NCBI RefSeq assembly: GCF_027922005.1
Contig: NZ_BSEV01000013.1
Coordinates: forward strand, 175,342 to 239,341
Source: Streptosporangium carneum
GTDB lineage: Bacteria > Actinomycetota > Actinomycetes > Streptosporangiales > Streptosporangiaceae
Length of the DNA stretch: 64,000 bases
Reading direction: 5' to 3'
The translations under genes were made by a program, and so were the position numbers. This document shows, piece after piece, positions 52,643-64,000 of this stretch. How positions within the stretch are numbered: position 1 is the stretch's first letter; each line of letters opens with the position of its first letter. The notes below the pieces were generated by a model. The model did no database searches. It was not told where the DNA came from and saw only the letters and a program-made list of their open reading frames with translations.

Positions 52643-54934
52643 ATGCCGCAGATCGCGCCGCTGGAGGCGGGGGAGCCGAGGCAGCTCGGGCAGTTCCGCA
52701 TCGTCGGCCGGATCGGCGAGGGCGGCCAGGGGATCGTCTACCTGGGGGAGAACACCGAGGGGAAACGGGCGGCGATCAAGCTGCTGCACGTGAAGTTCTC
52801 CGGTGACGCGATCGCCAGATCCAGGTTCGCCAGGGAGGCGCGGGCGGCGCAGCGGGTCGCCTCCTTCTGCACGGCGGGCGTGGTCGACGTCGACCTCGAG
52901 GGCGACACCCCCTACATCGCGAGCGAGTACATCGAGGGCAGGTCGCTGCGGGAGGTCGTCGAGGCGGAGGGCCCGCTCCGCGGCGAGGCGCTGCAGCGCC
53001 TGGCGATCGGCACGGCCACCGCGCTCACCGCCATCCACCAGGCCGCGATCGTGCACCGCGACTTCAAACCGGACAACGTGCTCATCGCCGCCGACGGCCC
53101 CCGGGTCGTGGACTTCGGCATCGCCCGCATCCTCGACTCGACCGGCACGATCACCAGCCGGGCCATCGGCACCCCCGCCTACATGGCGCCGGAGCAGATC
53201 TCCGGCGCGGACGTCGGTCCCCACACGGACGTCTTCGCCTGGGGGGCGACCATGGCGTTCGCCGCCACCGGGGAGACCGTGTTCGAGGGCGGCTCGATCG
53301 CGGTGGTGCTGAACCGCATCCTCAACCACGACGTCGACGTCGACGTCATGCCGGAGCCGCTGCGCGGGGTGGTCCGTTCCGCGCTGTCCAAGGCACAGGG
53401 GGAGCGCCCCTCGGCCGACCAGATCCTGCTGCGGCTGCTCGGCCATCCCGAGAGCGTGAGCGCCTCGCCCGCCGTGCTCAACCAGGGGGCGCAGATCGCC
53501 GGCCCGGACGACGCCACCAGCCCGATCAGGATGCCGGGAGCCCTCTCGGGCCCGCCCGCCCGGACCGATCCGTCGCCGCCGCCCCCGCCGTTCACGGAAG
53601 GTCGCGCGCAGCGCCCCGGGTACGGCGAGCGGGCCTCCTCTCCCGGGGGCGTCCAGCGCCCGTCGTCGCCCGCGGACGACCGGCAGGGCCCGGCCCAGGG
53701 CCACGCCGAGCACGCCTCTCCCGGCCACGTCTCGGATCGCGTCGGGCGCTTCCCTCTCGGTGGCGTCGAGCCTCCCGCCCTGACCGAGCCGTCGTCCCAG
53801 GGGCACGCCCCGCCCCGGTCTCGCCCCCCGGCCTACGGCGAACGCGCGCAGCCTCCCGCCTACGGCGAGCACGTCTCGTCCCCGGCCTACCGTGAGCACC
53901 CGTCGGTCCCGGTCCACGGCGAGCACGTCCCGTCCCAGTTCCACAGTCCGCGTCAGCCGGACGTGCCCCCGCCGAGCTGGCAGTCGACGCTTCCCGGCCA
54001 GGCGGCGGAGCCGAGCCCGCCAGGGCGCTCGCACAGAGGTCGCTGGATCGCGGCGGCCGTGGCCGTCCTGCTGGTCGTGGGCGCGGGCGCGGCCGTGTAC
54101 TTCACGGGCTGGCGTCCCACGATCGGCGCGGAGACGAAGGTCAGCCCGACCCCGACCCCGCCCCCCGCCTCGTCGTCCCCGGGCGCGTTCTCCTCGATCG
54201 TCGACAAGGCGGCGGCCACCCACAAGCTCACCATCGGCCTGCGCGACTTCCTGCCCGGCGTCGCGCTGAACGACGGCGGCACGTGGAAGGGGTTCGAGGT
54301 CGACCTGGCGACCGAGATCGCCAAGAAGCTGGGGGTGCCCGCGAGCGGGGTGACCTTCCGGGCCACGAGCAGGCAGGAGCGGCCGAGGCTGCTGGCCTCG
54401 GGCGACCTCGACCTGGTCGTCTCGACCTACTCGATCAACAGGACGGACGACGTCACGTTCGCCGGGCCGTACTACGTGGCCCACGTCGACGTGCTCGTCA
54501 AGAGCGGCTCCTCGATCGCCTCCCTCGCCGACCTGGAGGGCAAGCGGATCTGCCAGCCGCTGGGCAGTTCCTCCGTCGCCGTCCTGCAGGCGAGGGTGGG
54601 CAGCCTCGACCTGGTTCCCGCCGACAACTACACCCAGTGCATGGACCTGATACTGGCCGGCAAGGTCGACGCCGTCCCCGGCGACGACCTGGTGCTGGCG
54701 GGCTACGCCGACAGGGCGCCCATCCGCTACAAGGTGGTCGGTCTGAAGGTCACCGACGAGCGCTACGCGGTGGCGGTCAAGAAGGGTGACAGCCGCGCCT
54801 GCAAGGCCGTGCAGGGCGCGATCGTGGGCCTCTACCGGGACGGCACGGTGACCAGGCTGCTCGACAGGCACTTCTCCAAGGTCGACTTCCCCACCCGGGA
54901 GGACAACCCTCCGATCATGGCAGGGTGCGGCTAG
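52643..54934 (+). CDS. Receptor Ser/Thr protein kinase with extracellular solute-binding (SBP_bac_3) domain
   Basis: The 763-residue protein has a kinase domain (GEGGQGIV loop at 25-32, Lys46, HRDFKPDN catalytic loop, DFGIA and GTPAYMAPEQ). A Pro-rich linker of about 170 residues includes PPAYGEH-type repeats. One membrane helix (residues about 466-490) leads into a C-terminal domain resembling amino-acid-binding proteins of ABC importers (KLTIGLRDFLPG, GFEVDLATEIAKKLG, ADNYTQCMDLILAGKVDAV). The ligand is probably an amino acid or similar. ATG 52643 has GAGG at suitable distance; GTG 52631 and ATG 52640 are in frame. Confidence 0.87.
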   Translation: MPQIAPLEAGEPRQLGQFRIVGRIGEGGQGIVYLGENTEGKRAAIKLLHVKFSGDAIARSRFAREARAAQRVASFCTAGVVDVDLEGDTPYIASEYIEGRSLREVVEAEGPLRGEALQRLAIGTATALTAIHQAAIVHRDFKPDNVLIAADGPRVVDFGIARILDSTGTITSRAIGTPAYMAPEQISGADVGPHTDVFAWGATMAFAATGETVFEGGSIAVVLNRILNHDVDVDVMPEPLRGVVRSALSKAQGERPSADQILLRLLGHPESVSASPAVLNQGAQIAGPDDATSPIRMPGALSGPPARTDPSPPPPPFTEGRAQRPGYGERASSPGGVQRPSSPADDRQGPAQGHAEHASPGHVSDRVGRFPLGGVEPPALTEPSSQGHAPPRSRPPAYGERAQPPAYGEHVSSPAYREHPSVPVHGEHVPSQFHSPRQPDVPPPSWQSTLPGQAAEPSPPGRSHRGRWIAAAVAVLLVVGAGAAVYFTGWRPTIGAETKVSPTPTPPPASSSPGAFSSIVDKAAATHKLTIGLRDFLPGVALNDGGTWKGFEVDLATEIAKKLGVPASGVTFRATSRQERPRLLASGDLDLVVSTYSINRTDDVTFAGPYYVAHVDVLVKSGSSIASLADLEGKRICQPLGSSSVAVLQARVGSLDLVPADNYTQCMDLILAGKVDAVPGDDLVLAGYADRAPIRYKVVGLKVTDERYAVAVKKGDSRACKAVQGAIVGLYRDGTVTRLLDRHFSKVDFPTREDNPPIMAGCG

Positions 54935-54958
54935 GAGAACGCCCTCGGCCTCCTCGCC

Positions 54959-55531
54959 CTAGCCTTCCCCGCCCGAGCTCTCCGCGTTCGGCGGTGAGTC
55001 CTTCTCGCCCGCGGCCGCGGCCTTCTCCATCACGGCCGCGGTCTCCTCGGCCCAGTCGCGCATCAGCCGTGTCTGGCGGATGCCCAGGTCCAGGGCGTAC
55101 TCCCCGAAGCGGGGCTCCCTCCACGCGGACTTCGCCGCGCAGATGGCCTCGAGCTCGGCCAGCCTGAGGGAGTAGGCCTCCGCCTCGGTGCGCAGCAGCG
55201 CCGCGGCCTCGTGCGGTTCCAGGGTGGGCAGCAGGAACGCCCTGAGCGCGCCCTCGCTGCGGTACAGGCGCGACGGCCCCTTCGCCAGCAGCCACGCGCG
55301 CAGTTCCGCCGAGCCCTCCTCGGTGATCGTGTAGGTCTTCCGGCCGCGAGGCCCCTCCTCCTCGACCGTGACCAGGCCGTCGGCGGCCATCTTGTTCAGC
55401 TCCGGATAGATCTGGCTGTGCCGGGCCTGCCACGCGTTGCTGATCGAGCTCTCGAAGAGCTTCGTCAGGTCATAGCCACTGGCGGGGCCCGCGGCCGTCA
55501 GCAGGCCCAGAAGCGCGATCCGAAGAGACAT
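54959..55531 (-). CDS. PadR-family transcriptional regulator
   Basis: The 190-residue protein begins MSLRIALLGLLTAAGPASGYDL and has the PadR winged helix (ISNAWQARHSQIYPELNKM, then EEGPRGRKTYTITEEG) plus a long C-terminal dimerisation helix domain. It is the type of repressor that controls adjacent efflux genes. ATG 55531 was chosen because an ATG at 55558 lies inside the operator. It diverges from the MFS exporter. Confidence 0.88.
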   Translation of the reverse strand: MSLRIALLGLLTAAGPASGYDLTKLFESSISNAWQARHSQIYPELNKMAADGLVTVEEEGPRGRKTYTITEEGSAELRAWLLAKGPSRLYRSEGALRAFLLPTLEPHEAAALLRTEAEAYSLRLAELEAICAAKSAWREPRFGEYALDLGIRQTRLMRDWAEETAAVMEKAAAAGEKDSPPNAESSGGEG

Positions 55532-55550
55532 CTCCCCATCATAGCTATGG

Positions 55551-55578
55551 ATTGACATGTAAGAAGTGACACGTCAAT
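55551..55578. promoter_or_regulatory. PadR operator in the padR/MFS divergent promoter
   Basis: ATTGACATGT-N8-ACACGTCAAT is an inverted repeat matching at 9 of 10 arm positions. It contains ATGT-N8-ACAC, almost the classic PadR box ATGT-N8-ACAT. The site covers the promoter of both genes, so the regulator probably represses itself and the exporter. Confidence 0.7.
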
Positions 55579-55586
55579 ATCCACAT

Positions 55587-58063
<2,477 letters not shown>

Positions 58064-58165
58064 GCCCGCGAACGGTCCTCGGCCTCGTCCGAGCCCGCGA
58101 GCTGCCCTCCCGCGTCCGTGAGAGATTCCGCGCGGACAGGCGGGAAGCTCGGAAGACCATGTGAG

Positions 58166-58197
58166 AAGGGGTTCCGGTCCGCCGGAGCCCCTTTTCG
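58166..58197 (+). terminator. Terminator downstream of mdh
   Basis: AAGGGGTTCCGG and CCGGAGCCCCTT pair over 12 bp with one G-U wobble and a TCCG tetraloop, followed by TTCG. It lies 103 bp after the mdh stop. Confidence 0.75.
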
Positions 58198-58291
58198 CGT
58201 CTCCGGGGGTGAACCGGTTCATGTTCCGGAGGGCGGACGGGCGGCGTGTCATCATGCCCCGGGAGGGTGTCTCGGCGTTGAATGACCACTG

Positions 58292-59161
58292 ATGTTCGGG
58301 GGATCGGTGTTCACAGCGCAGGGGGCGGCGCGGTTCGTCGCCGGAATTGTCAGTTTTTCCTTCGCCGGGTTCGTCCTCGCCGGAGCGCCGGGGGCGGCGC
58401 GGGCGGGGACGGCGGAGGGCGAGGAGGCGGAGGGGAGACGGCATGGCGCGGACCTGTCGGTGCGGTTGGAGAGCTCGCCGGCGATCGCACAGCCGGGACA
58501 GCCGCTGACCTACCGGGTCGAGGTGCACAACGCCGGACCCGAGGACGCGGTGCTGCCGTTGCTCGTCGTCAGGCTGCCCCACGGGGTCGACATCCTCGGC
58601 GTCAACGTCGCCGAGTGCCTGCCCGGCAGGGCGGCCGGCGAGGTGGTCTGCGCCTCGCAGCGGGACGTCCTGGCCGGGACCGACGGCGGGGTGACCATCA
58701 ACGGCATCGTCAGGTCAGGCGCGCGAGGCCCGCTCGTCGCGACCGCGACGCTCTCCTCCGAGGTGGTCGACAGCCAGGAGGAGAACAACTCCGCCTGGCT
58801 CACGACTCCGGTGGACGAGGGCGCCGACCTGGCGGTCCGGCTGTCGCGCAAGACGCGGGCGGGCCGCCTGGTGACGATGGACGCCGTGGTCCGCAACCGG
58901 GGCCCCAGGGTGGTCAGGGACGCCGCGGTCTTCCTGCGCACCGTCAAGGCACGCTTCCTGTCGGCGAAGGGAGCGCGGTGCCACTCCTACGGGGGCTACG
59001 TCGGCTGCGCGCTGCGCGCGGTCGGCTCGGGCAGGCAGGTCAGCCTCAGGCTCGCCTTCCGCGCCCACCGGAGGGCGCCCAGGGCGAAGGCGACGGTCTA
59101 CTCGACTCACGTGGGCGACCGCCGCCCTGCCAACAACATGGCCCGCATCAGCTTGCGCTAG
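58292..59161 (+). CDS. Secreted DUF11-type repeat protein
   Basis: The 289-residue protein has an N-terminal hydrophobic signal (VAGIVSFSFAGFVLAGAPG, cleavage near ARA). Two Ig-like DUF11 domains follow, beginning ADLSVRLESSPAIAQPGQPLTYRVEVHNAGP and ADLAVRLSRKTRAGRLVTMDAVVRNRGP. DUF11 domains occur on surface or sheath proteins of Gram-positive bacteria. The C-terminus is Arg/Lys-rich and lacks an LPXTG anchor. The ATG at 58292 has no clear ribosome site. Confidence 0.78.
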   Translation: MFGGSVFTAQGAARFVAGIVSFSFAGFVLAGAPGAARAGTAEGEEAEGRRHGADLSVRLESSPAIAQPGQPLTYRVEVHNAGPEDAVLPLLVVRLPHGVDILGVNVAECLPGRAAGEVVCASQRDVLAGTDGGVTINGIVRSGARGPLVATATLSSEVVDSQEENNSAWLTTPVDEGADLAVRLSRKTRAGRLVTMDAVVRNRGPRVVRDAAVFLRTVKARFLSAKGARCHSYGGYVGCALRAVGSGRQVSLRLAFRAHRRAPRAKATVYSTHVGDRRPANNMARISLR

Positions 59162-59277
59162 GACCTGGTTTCTGGAGCAGGGGCGTGGGGTCTTGGTCTG
59201 CCCGCCCCCCTCCGCGCGAACAAAGAGAACCCGCAAAGAGAACCGAACGAACAGAGAGATGAAGAGAACAAGGCAGG

Positions 59278-60249
59278 TCAGCGCCGCAGAGCGGCCCAGG
59301 CGTCGGTGACGATCTCTCGCACGGAGAGGTGCTCCGGCTTCCAGCCGAGCTCCCGCTGGATCTTGTCCGAGGAGGCGACCAGCACCGCGGGGTCCCCGGC
59401 TCTGCGCTCGCGTACGACGGCCGGGATCTCGTGCCCGGTGACCTCCCGGCAGACGTCCAGGACCTCGCGCACGGAGAAGCCGTTGCCGTTGCCCAGGTTG
59501 TAGATCCTGTGCTCGCCGGGCGAGCAGGCCTCGAGTGCCAGCAGGTGCGCCCTCGCGAGATCGGCGACATGGATGTAGTCGCGCACGCATGTTCCGTCAG
59601 GGGTGGGGTAGTCAGTGCCGAACAGGCTGACCGACTCGCGCCCGCCGAGCGCGACGGCGAGGACATTAGGGATCAGGTGGGTCTCCACGGTGTGTCGCTC
59701 ACGGTAGACCCGTCCGTCTCCGGCCGTGTAGGCGCCGCCCACGTTGAAGTAGCGCAGGCTCACCGCCGCCAGGCCGTACAGTCCGGCGAACGCGGTCAGC
59801 GCGGTGTCGACCGCGAGTTTGGAGGCGCCGTAGGGGTTGGTCGGCCGGGTGGGGTCGGTCTCCAGCACCGGGGAGCGTTCCGGCTCGCCGTACGTGGCGG
59901 CGGTGGAGGAGAAGACGATCCGGCCGACTCCGGCGGCCCGCATGGCGTCGAGCAGGGCCAGGGTGCCGCCCAGGTTGTGCTCCCAGTACAGGCCGGGCTT
60001 CTCGACGGACTCGCCGACCAGGGACTTCGCCGCGAAGTGCAGCACCCCGTCCATGTCCGCCAGAGTGCCGGTCAGCGCGTCGGCGACCTCGGTGATCGAC
60101 CCTTCGACGAAGCGCGCGCCCGCCGGGACCGCGTCCGCGTGCCCCGTGGAGAGGTCGTCCAGCACGGTGACCTCGTGACCCGCTTCGACGAGTTGCGCCG
60201 CCACGACGCTCCCGATGTATCCGGCGCCACCGGTGACCAGCAGCTTCAC
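59278..60249 (-). CDS. galE: UDP-glucose 4-epimerase
   Basis: The 323-residue SDR enzyme has the NAD-binding GGAGYIGS, the catalytic Ser-Thr SSTAATYG, the Tyr-x3-Lys in YGASK and the sugar-binding YFNVGGA. It converts UDP-glucose to UDP-galactose, needed for the envelope polysaccharides. The GTG at 60249 has AGGAGG five bases before it. The gene is convergent with the DUF11 gene across 116 bp that include a purine-rich AGAGAAC-repeat stretch (59219-59275). Confidence 0.93.
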   Translation of the reverse strand: MKLLVTGGAGYIGSVVAAQLVEAGHEVTVLDDLSTGHADAVPAGARFVEGSITEVADALTGTLADMDGVLHFAAKSLVGESVEKPGLYWEHNLGGTLALLDAMRAAGVGRIVFSSTAATYGEPERSPVLETDPTRPTNPYGASKLAVDTALTAFAGLYGLAAVSLRYFNVGGAYTAGDGRVYRERHTVETHLIPNVLAVALGGRESVSLFGTDYPTPDGTCVRDYIHVADLARAHLLALEACSPGEHRIYNLGNGNGFSVREVLDVCREVTGHEIPAVVRERRAGDPAVLVASSDKIQRELGWKPEHLSVREIVTDAWAALRR

Positions 60250-60371
60250 GGAGCCTCCTGTTTGATGATGTCTGAATGTGTTTATTTTTGTAAGGCCGGT
60301 GCCAGCATATGCTTGCACATCAAATATCGGCCACAGTCGGAACGGGCGGCGGCCATGACGGAGACAATCTC

Positions 60372-61685
60372 GTGAACAGCGTCCTGGCGAACGCCGCCCT
60401 GGTCCTGCTCTTCATCCTGATCGGCGGGTTCTTCGCCGCCGCCGAGATGGCGATGGTCTCCCTCAGGGAGAGCCAGGTGCGCAGGCTCGCCACCCGGGGG
60501 CGCAGGGGGGCCAAGGCCGCCAAGCTCGCCCACGACCCCAACCGCTTCCTGTCCGCCGTCCAGATCGGCGTGACCGTGGCGACCATGCTGTCGGCGGCCT
60601 TCGGCGCCGACACCCTCGCCAGGGACCTCCTGCCGATCGTGACGGGCTGGGGGGTGCCCCAGGCGGTCGCCGCGCCGCTCGCCCTGGTGCTGGTGACGCT
60701 GGCGATCTCCTACGTCTCCCTGGTGCTGGGCGAGCTGGTGCCCAAGCGGATCGCCCTGCAGCGCGCCGAGGGGCTCTCGTTGCTGGTCGCGCCGTTCCTG
60801 GACCGGATGGCCGCGCTGTCGCGCCCTGTCATCTGGGCGCTGTCGAAGTCGACCGACGGCGTGGTCAAGCTGCTCGGCGGCGACCCCGAGGCCGACCGTG
60901 AGGAGATCACGACCGAGGAACTGCGCGACATGGTGGTCGGCCACCAGGAGCTCACCGCGGACGAACGTCACCTGATCGCCGAGGTGTTCGCCGCGGGCAA
61001 GCGCCAGCTCCGCGAGGTGATGCTGCCGCGCACCGAGGTGGAGTTCATGGCCGCCGACACCCCGCTCGCCGAGGCCGCGGTGCTGGCCGCGGCGATGCCG
61101 CACTCCCGCTTCCCCGTCTACCGCGACTCCTACGACGACATCGTGGGCTTCATCCACATCAGGGACCTGCTCGACCCGGTGCTGACCGGGTCCATCGAGC
61201 CGATCAGCGACCTGGTGCCGATCCGCCCGGTCAAGCTGGTCCCCACCACGAAACGGGTGCTCGCCACGCTGTCGGAGATGCGGGGGGAGGGCCACCACCT
61301 GGCGATCGTCGTCGACGAGTACGGCGGCACCGCGGGCATCGTCACGCTGGAGGACCTCGTGGAGGAGCTCGTCGGCGACATCCGCGATGAGCACGACGTC
61401 ATGGACAAGCAGGTCGTGCTGCCCGCGGGGGAGGTGGAGCTCGACGGCCTGGCCAACCTCGACGTCGTGGCGGGCGAGAGCGGCATCCGGCTGCCCGAGG
61501 GCCCCTACGAGACCCTCGCCGGGTTCGTCATGGCCGCCCTGGGCCACCTGCCGACGATGGGGGAGCGGGTGGAGATCCCGGGGTTCGAGTTGTCCGTCAC
61601 CGGAATGGACGGCCGCAGAGTCTCCAGAGTCCGGATAAAACGCCGTGCGTCCGTGCCGGAGGCACCGAACACTCCCGACAGCTGA
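60372..61685 (+). CDS. CNNM/CorC-type membrane protein with CBS domains (hemolysin C-like)
   Basis: The 437-residue protein has an N-terminal DUF21 membrane domain ([19 protein letters not shown]), two CBS domains ([43 protein letters not shown]) and a C-terminal CorC_HlyC domain. Relatives move or sense Mg2+ and Co2+. The GTG at 60372 has CGGAG 8 bases upstream; ATG 60309 would add residues with no membrane role. Confidence 0.9.
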   Translation: MNSVLANAALVLLFILIGGFFAAAEMAMVSLRESQVRRLATRGRRGAKAAKLAHDPNRFLSAVQIGVTVATMLSAAFGADTLARDLLPIVTGWGVPQAVAAPLALVLVTLAISYVSLVLGELVPKRIALQRAEGLSLLVAPFLDRMAALSRPVIWALSKSTDGVVKLLGGDPEADREEITTEELRDMVVGHQELTADERHLIAEVFAAGKRQLREVMLPRTEVEFMAADTPLAEAAVLAAAMPHSRFPVYRDSYDDIVGFIHIRDLLDPVLTGSIEPISDLVPIRPVKLVPTTKRVLATLSEMRGEGHHLAIVVDEYGGTAGIVTLEDLVEELVGDIRDEHDVMDKQVVLPAGEVELDGLANLDVVAGESGIRLPEGPYETLAGFVMAALGHLPTMGERVEIPGFELSVTGMDGRRVSRVRIKRRASVPEAPNTPDS

Positions 61686-61699
61686 CACAATTACGTGCT

Positions 61700-62704
61700 A
61701 TGGCCAGTCCCCGTGTCCTTTCCGGAATCCAGCCCACCGCAGACTCCTTCCACCTGGGCAACTATCTCGGTGCCGTGCGGCAGTACGTCGCCATGCAGGA
61801 GGGCTACGACGCCTTCTACTGCGTCGTCGACCTGCACGCGATCACGGTGGACTACCAGCCGGAGGCGCTGCGCAGGCGCTCCAGGATCGCCGCCGCCCAG
61901 CTGTTCGCCGCAGGCCTCGACCCGGAGCGGTCCACGGTCTTCGTGCAGAGCCACGTCCGCGAGCACAGCGAGCTGGCCTGGGTGCTGATCTGCCTCACCG
62001 GCATGGGCGAGGCGGGCCGGATGACGCAGTTCAAGGACAAGTCGGCCAAATACGGCGAGGGCTCGACCACCGTCGGGTTGTTCACCTACCCGATCCTGCA
62101 GGCGGCCGACATCCTGCTCTACCAGGCCGACCAGGTTCCGGTCGGGGCGGACCAGAAGCAGCACCTCGAGCTGACCCGTGACCTCGCGCAGCGCTTCAAC
62201 CACCGCTTCGGCGAGACCTTCACGCTGCCCAAGCCGCACATCGTCAAGGAGGTCGAGAAGATCACCGACCTTCAGGACCCCACGGCGAAGATGTCCAAGT
62301 CCTCCTCCTCGCCCGCGGGCATCCTGGACCTGCTGGAGCAGCCGGGGCCGCTCCGCAAGAAGGTCATGCGCGCGGTCACCGACACCGGCTCCGAGGTCCT
62401 CGCCGACGACGAGAACAAGCCCGGCGTGACCAATCTGCTGCGCATCCAGTCGGCCCTGACCGGCACGCCGATCCCCGAGCTCGAGGCCCGCTACGCCGGG
62501 CAGGGCTACGGCACCTTCAAGAAGGAGGTCGCCGAGGCCGTGGTGGAGGTCTTCACCCCGATCAGGGAGCGGACGGAGAAGCTGCTGGCCGACGAGACCG
62601 AGCTCGACCGGATGCTCGCCATCGGCGCGGAGCGGGCCCGCTCGGTGGCCGCGGAGACCATGGCCAAGGTGCGCGACAGGGCGGGTTTCCTGCCCACCGT
62701 GTGA
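61700..62704 (+). CDS. trpS: Tryptophanyl-tRNA synthetase
   Basis: The 334-residue class I synthetase has the HIGH-like [13 protein letters not shown] and KMSKS (in AKMSKSSSS), with the Trp-pocket stretch [16 protein letters not shown]. It charges tRNA-Trp. It starts 15 bp after the CNNM-type gene stop, so the two may be co-transcribed. No second trpS is visible. Confidence 0.96.
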   Translation: MASPRVLSGIQPTADSFHLGNYLGAVRQYVAMQEGYDAFYCVVDLHAITVDYQPEALRRRSRIAAAQLFAAGLDPERSTVFVQSHVREHSELAWVLICLTGMGEAGRMTQFKDKSAKYGEGSTTVGLFTYPILQAADILLYQADQVPVGADQKQHLELTRDLAQRFNHRFGETFTLPKPHIVKEVEKITDLQDPTAKMSKSSSSPAGILDLLEQPGPLRKKVMRAVTDTGSEVLADDENKPGVTNLLRIQSALTGTPIPELEARYAGQGYGTFKKEVAEAVVEVFTPIRERTEKLLADETELDRMLAIGAERARSVAAETMAKVRDRAGFLPTV

Positions 62705-62969
62705 CCTCTCCGCCCACGGCGCGGTGGGCCGCCGTCCGTCCCCGGCGCGCCGGCCGCCGCCCGCTCGCGGTCTGGCGGCCGTCGTGCGCCCGCGCGTCCC
62801 GCGCGGAGGCCGACGGCCCACGGACGCCCGTGTCCGGCGTGGCCCGGCGACTGTGATGCGCCTGTGTCTTTCACTTGCTTTGACCTGCTCTCACCTACGT
62901 TCTGGCGGTATTCGGGGAGTGTCCGCCTCTCCCGCGTACGGCCCGGCGGTATTTGGGTAGGTGACGCGC

Positions 62970-63911
62970 GTGACAAGCGTGCAGGAACGGATCGTCGCGG
63001 TCCGTCAGTGGGGCAGGACGAAGATCGCCTCAGAACGGGTCAGATGGCTCTGGCTCGACCACCTGATCAGGACGGTGCAGCGCTACCAGATCCAGTTCGG
63101 CGACCGGCTGGCCGGAGCGGTGACCTACTTCGCCTTCCTGTCGTTCTTCCCGATCATCGCGCTGGCCTTCGCGGTCTTCGGCTACTTCCTGTCCGTGCGG
63201 CCCGACGCCGTCAAGACGCTGCAACGCGCCATCGACCAGTATCTCCCCGGCCTGGCCGACCAGCTCCCGATCCAGCAGATCGCCGACTCCAGGGCCAGCG
63301 CGGGGGTCATCGGTCTGCTCGGCCTGCTCTACGCCGGGCTCGGCGCGATCGACGCCCTGCGCGGCGCGCTCCGCGAGATCTCCATGACCACCGAGCAGCC
63401 GCTCAACTTCTTCCTCGCCAAGCTCAGGGATCTGGCGGCCCTGATCCTGGTGGGCCTCACGATGATCGCCTCCGTGCTGGTCGGCGGTTTCGCCACCCAG
63501 GCGGGCGGGCTCGTCGCGGAGGAACTGGGGCTGACCAGCTCGCCCGCGGGAGTCTGGTGGCTCTGGTTCCTCGGCCTGGCGGTCAGCCTGCTGGCCGACA
63601 CCGTCGTCTTCCTGATCGTCCTGCGCTGGATGGGCCGGTCGAGGCAGCCGCTCAAGGTGGTGCTGCGCGGCGCGCTGCTGGGCGCGGTCGGCTTCGGCCT
63701 TCTCAAGCAGCTCGCCACGCTGATCCTGTCGCGGACGCTCAACAACCCCATCTACGGGGTGTTCGCGGTGATGGTCGGCCTGCTGGTCTGGATCAACCTC
63801 TCCGCCAGGGTGATCCTCTACGCCGCGGCCTGGACGGAGACCGCCACGCTCGGCCCGCCGCCGGAGCCGACCCCCATCCCGGCGATGGGCGTCCCGCCGG
63901 AGGAGCTCTAG
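62970..63911 (+). CDS. YihY/virulence factor BrkB family membrane protein
   Basis: The protein of about 313 residues has six hydrophobic segments and YihY marks: QFGDRLAGAVTYFAFLSFFPIIALAFA near the N-terminus and NNPIYGVFAVMVGLLVWINLSARVILYAAAW near the C-terminus. The family's role is unknown; it was once wrongly called RNase BN. AGGTGA precedes GTG 62970 at a good distance; GTG 62961 is an alternative. A 264-bp gap with no supported gene separates it from trpS. Confidence 0.88.
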   Translation: MTSVQERIVAVRQWGRTKIASERVRWLWLDHLIRTVQRYQIQFGDRLAGAVTYFAFLSFFPIIALAFAVFGYFLSVRPDAVKTLQRAIDQYLPGLADQLPIQQIADSRASAGVIGLLGLLYAGLGAIDALRGALREISMTTEQPLNFFLAKLRDLAALILVGLTMIASVLVGGFATQAGGLVAEELGLTSSPAGVWWLWFLGLAVSLLADTVVFLIVLRWMGRSRQPLKVVLRGALLGAVGFGLLKQLATLILSRTLNNPIYGVFAVMVGLLVWINLSARVILYAAAWTETATLGPPPEPTPIPAMGVPPEEL

Positions 63912-64000
63912 GGCCTGTTTTGTGGATCTTCGCCGTAGCGAGGATCGGCCAGGCGGATGCACCGCAAGGCGGAGGAGGAGCTCATAACGGAGTTATGGGC
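63912..64000. mobile_element. Edge of a probable dispersed repeat (IS end or MITE), cut by the window
   Basis: The sequence after the YihY stop holds two stem-loops: GATCTTCGC-N4-GCGAGGATC (63925-63946, 8 of 9 pairs) and CATAAC-N3-GTTATG (63983-63997). Its composition (purine-rich GCAAGGCGGAGGAGGAG, then a small AT palindrome) differs from the gene before it. It resembles noncoding repetitive elements I associate with actinobacterial chromosomes, but no transposase is visible in the window. Confidence 0.45.

Noticed and set aside
59219..59275. Purine-rich AGAGAAC repeats as a coding or CRISPR-like element
   Set aside because: The units are short and irregular, there are no spacers, and the stretch lies in a 116-bp gap between convergent genes.

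Overview
This 64 kb window is ordinary chromosome from a high-GC actinobacterium. A WhiB regulator, PspC/LiaF-type envelope-stress proteins, a DUF6350 membrane protein, a DUF3017 protein, short Gram-positive-type citrate synthase, frequent GTG/TTG starts and many 4-bp ATGA/GTGA gene overlaps all point that way. The gene content would suit the Streptosporangiales, but the genus is an inference. I found no rRNA, tRNA, CRISPR array or complete insertion sequence. The last 90 bp look like one end of a dispersed repeat.

Layout. 1-8.1 kb is a cell-envelope block: a secreted polysaccharide deacetylase (cut by the left edge), a CDP-alcohol phosphatidyltransferase, two tandem sulfotransferases, and on the other strand a large GT2/CDP-glycerol glycerophosphotransferase fusion overlapping a GT4 glycosyltransferase. 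8.3-13.4 kb is a coxSLMG-type molybdenum hydroxylase operon with the form II AYRGAGR active-site motif. 13.6-16.5 kb holds small redox and accessory genes (NTF2-like, 3Fe-4S ferredoxin, PNPOx-like, VOC) and a CGNR zinc-finger regulator, with a clear palindromic operator at 15.7 kb. 16.6-20.5 kb is an envelope-stress module: PspC/toast-rack membrane protein diverging from a PspC-containing histidine kinase and its LuxR-type response regulator. 20.6-29.6 kb carries a GCS2-like ligase, WhiB, a CPBP protease, a FetB-like permease, an M1 metallopeptidase, a PIG-L deacetylase and PcrA helicase.

29.8-35.2 kb is the most unusual region: five consecutive minus-strand genes for paralogous secreted proteins of about 275-360 residues. 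Their C-terminal signature recalls the LppX/LprG (LolA-like) lipid-carrier fold, but none has a lipobox cysteine. Near-identical DNA blocks inside otherwise diverged copies point to recent duplication or gene conversion.

35.4-58.2 kb is mostly central metabolism: a stand-alone B12-binding mutase domain, sucCD, purN-purH, folD, citrate synthase, NADP-isocitrate dehydrogenase and malate dehydrogenase. These are mixed with regulators of unusual architecture: an FHA-HTH protein, a sigma-factor-like domain fused through a membrane segment to a propeller-like domain, and a Ser/Thr kinase fused to an extracellular solute-binding domain. A PadR regulator diverges from an MFS exporter across an ATGT-N8-ACAC operator. 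58.3-64 kb has a DUF11-type secreted protein, galE, a CNNM/CorC-type membrane protein, trpS and a YihY-family membrane protein.

All functions are read from sequence motifs and family knowledge; nothing was searched or computed.
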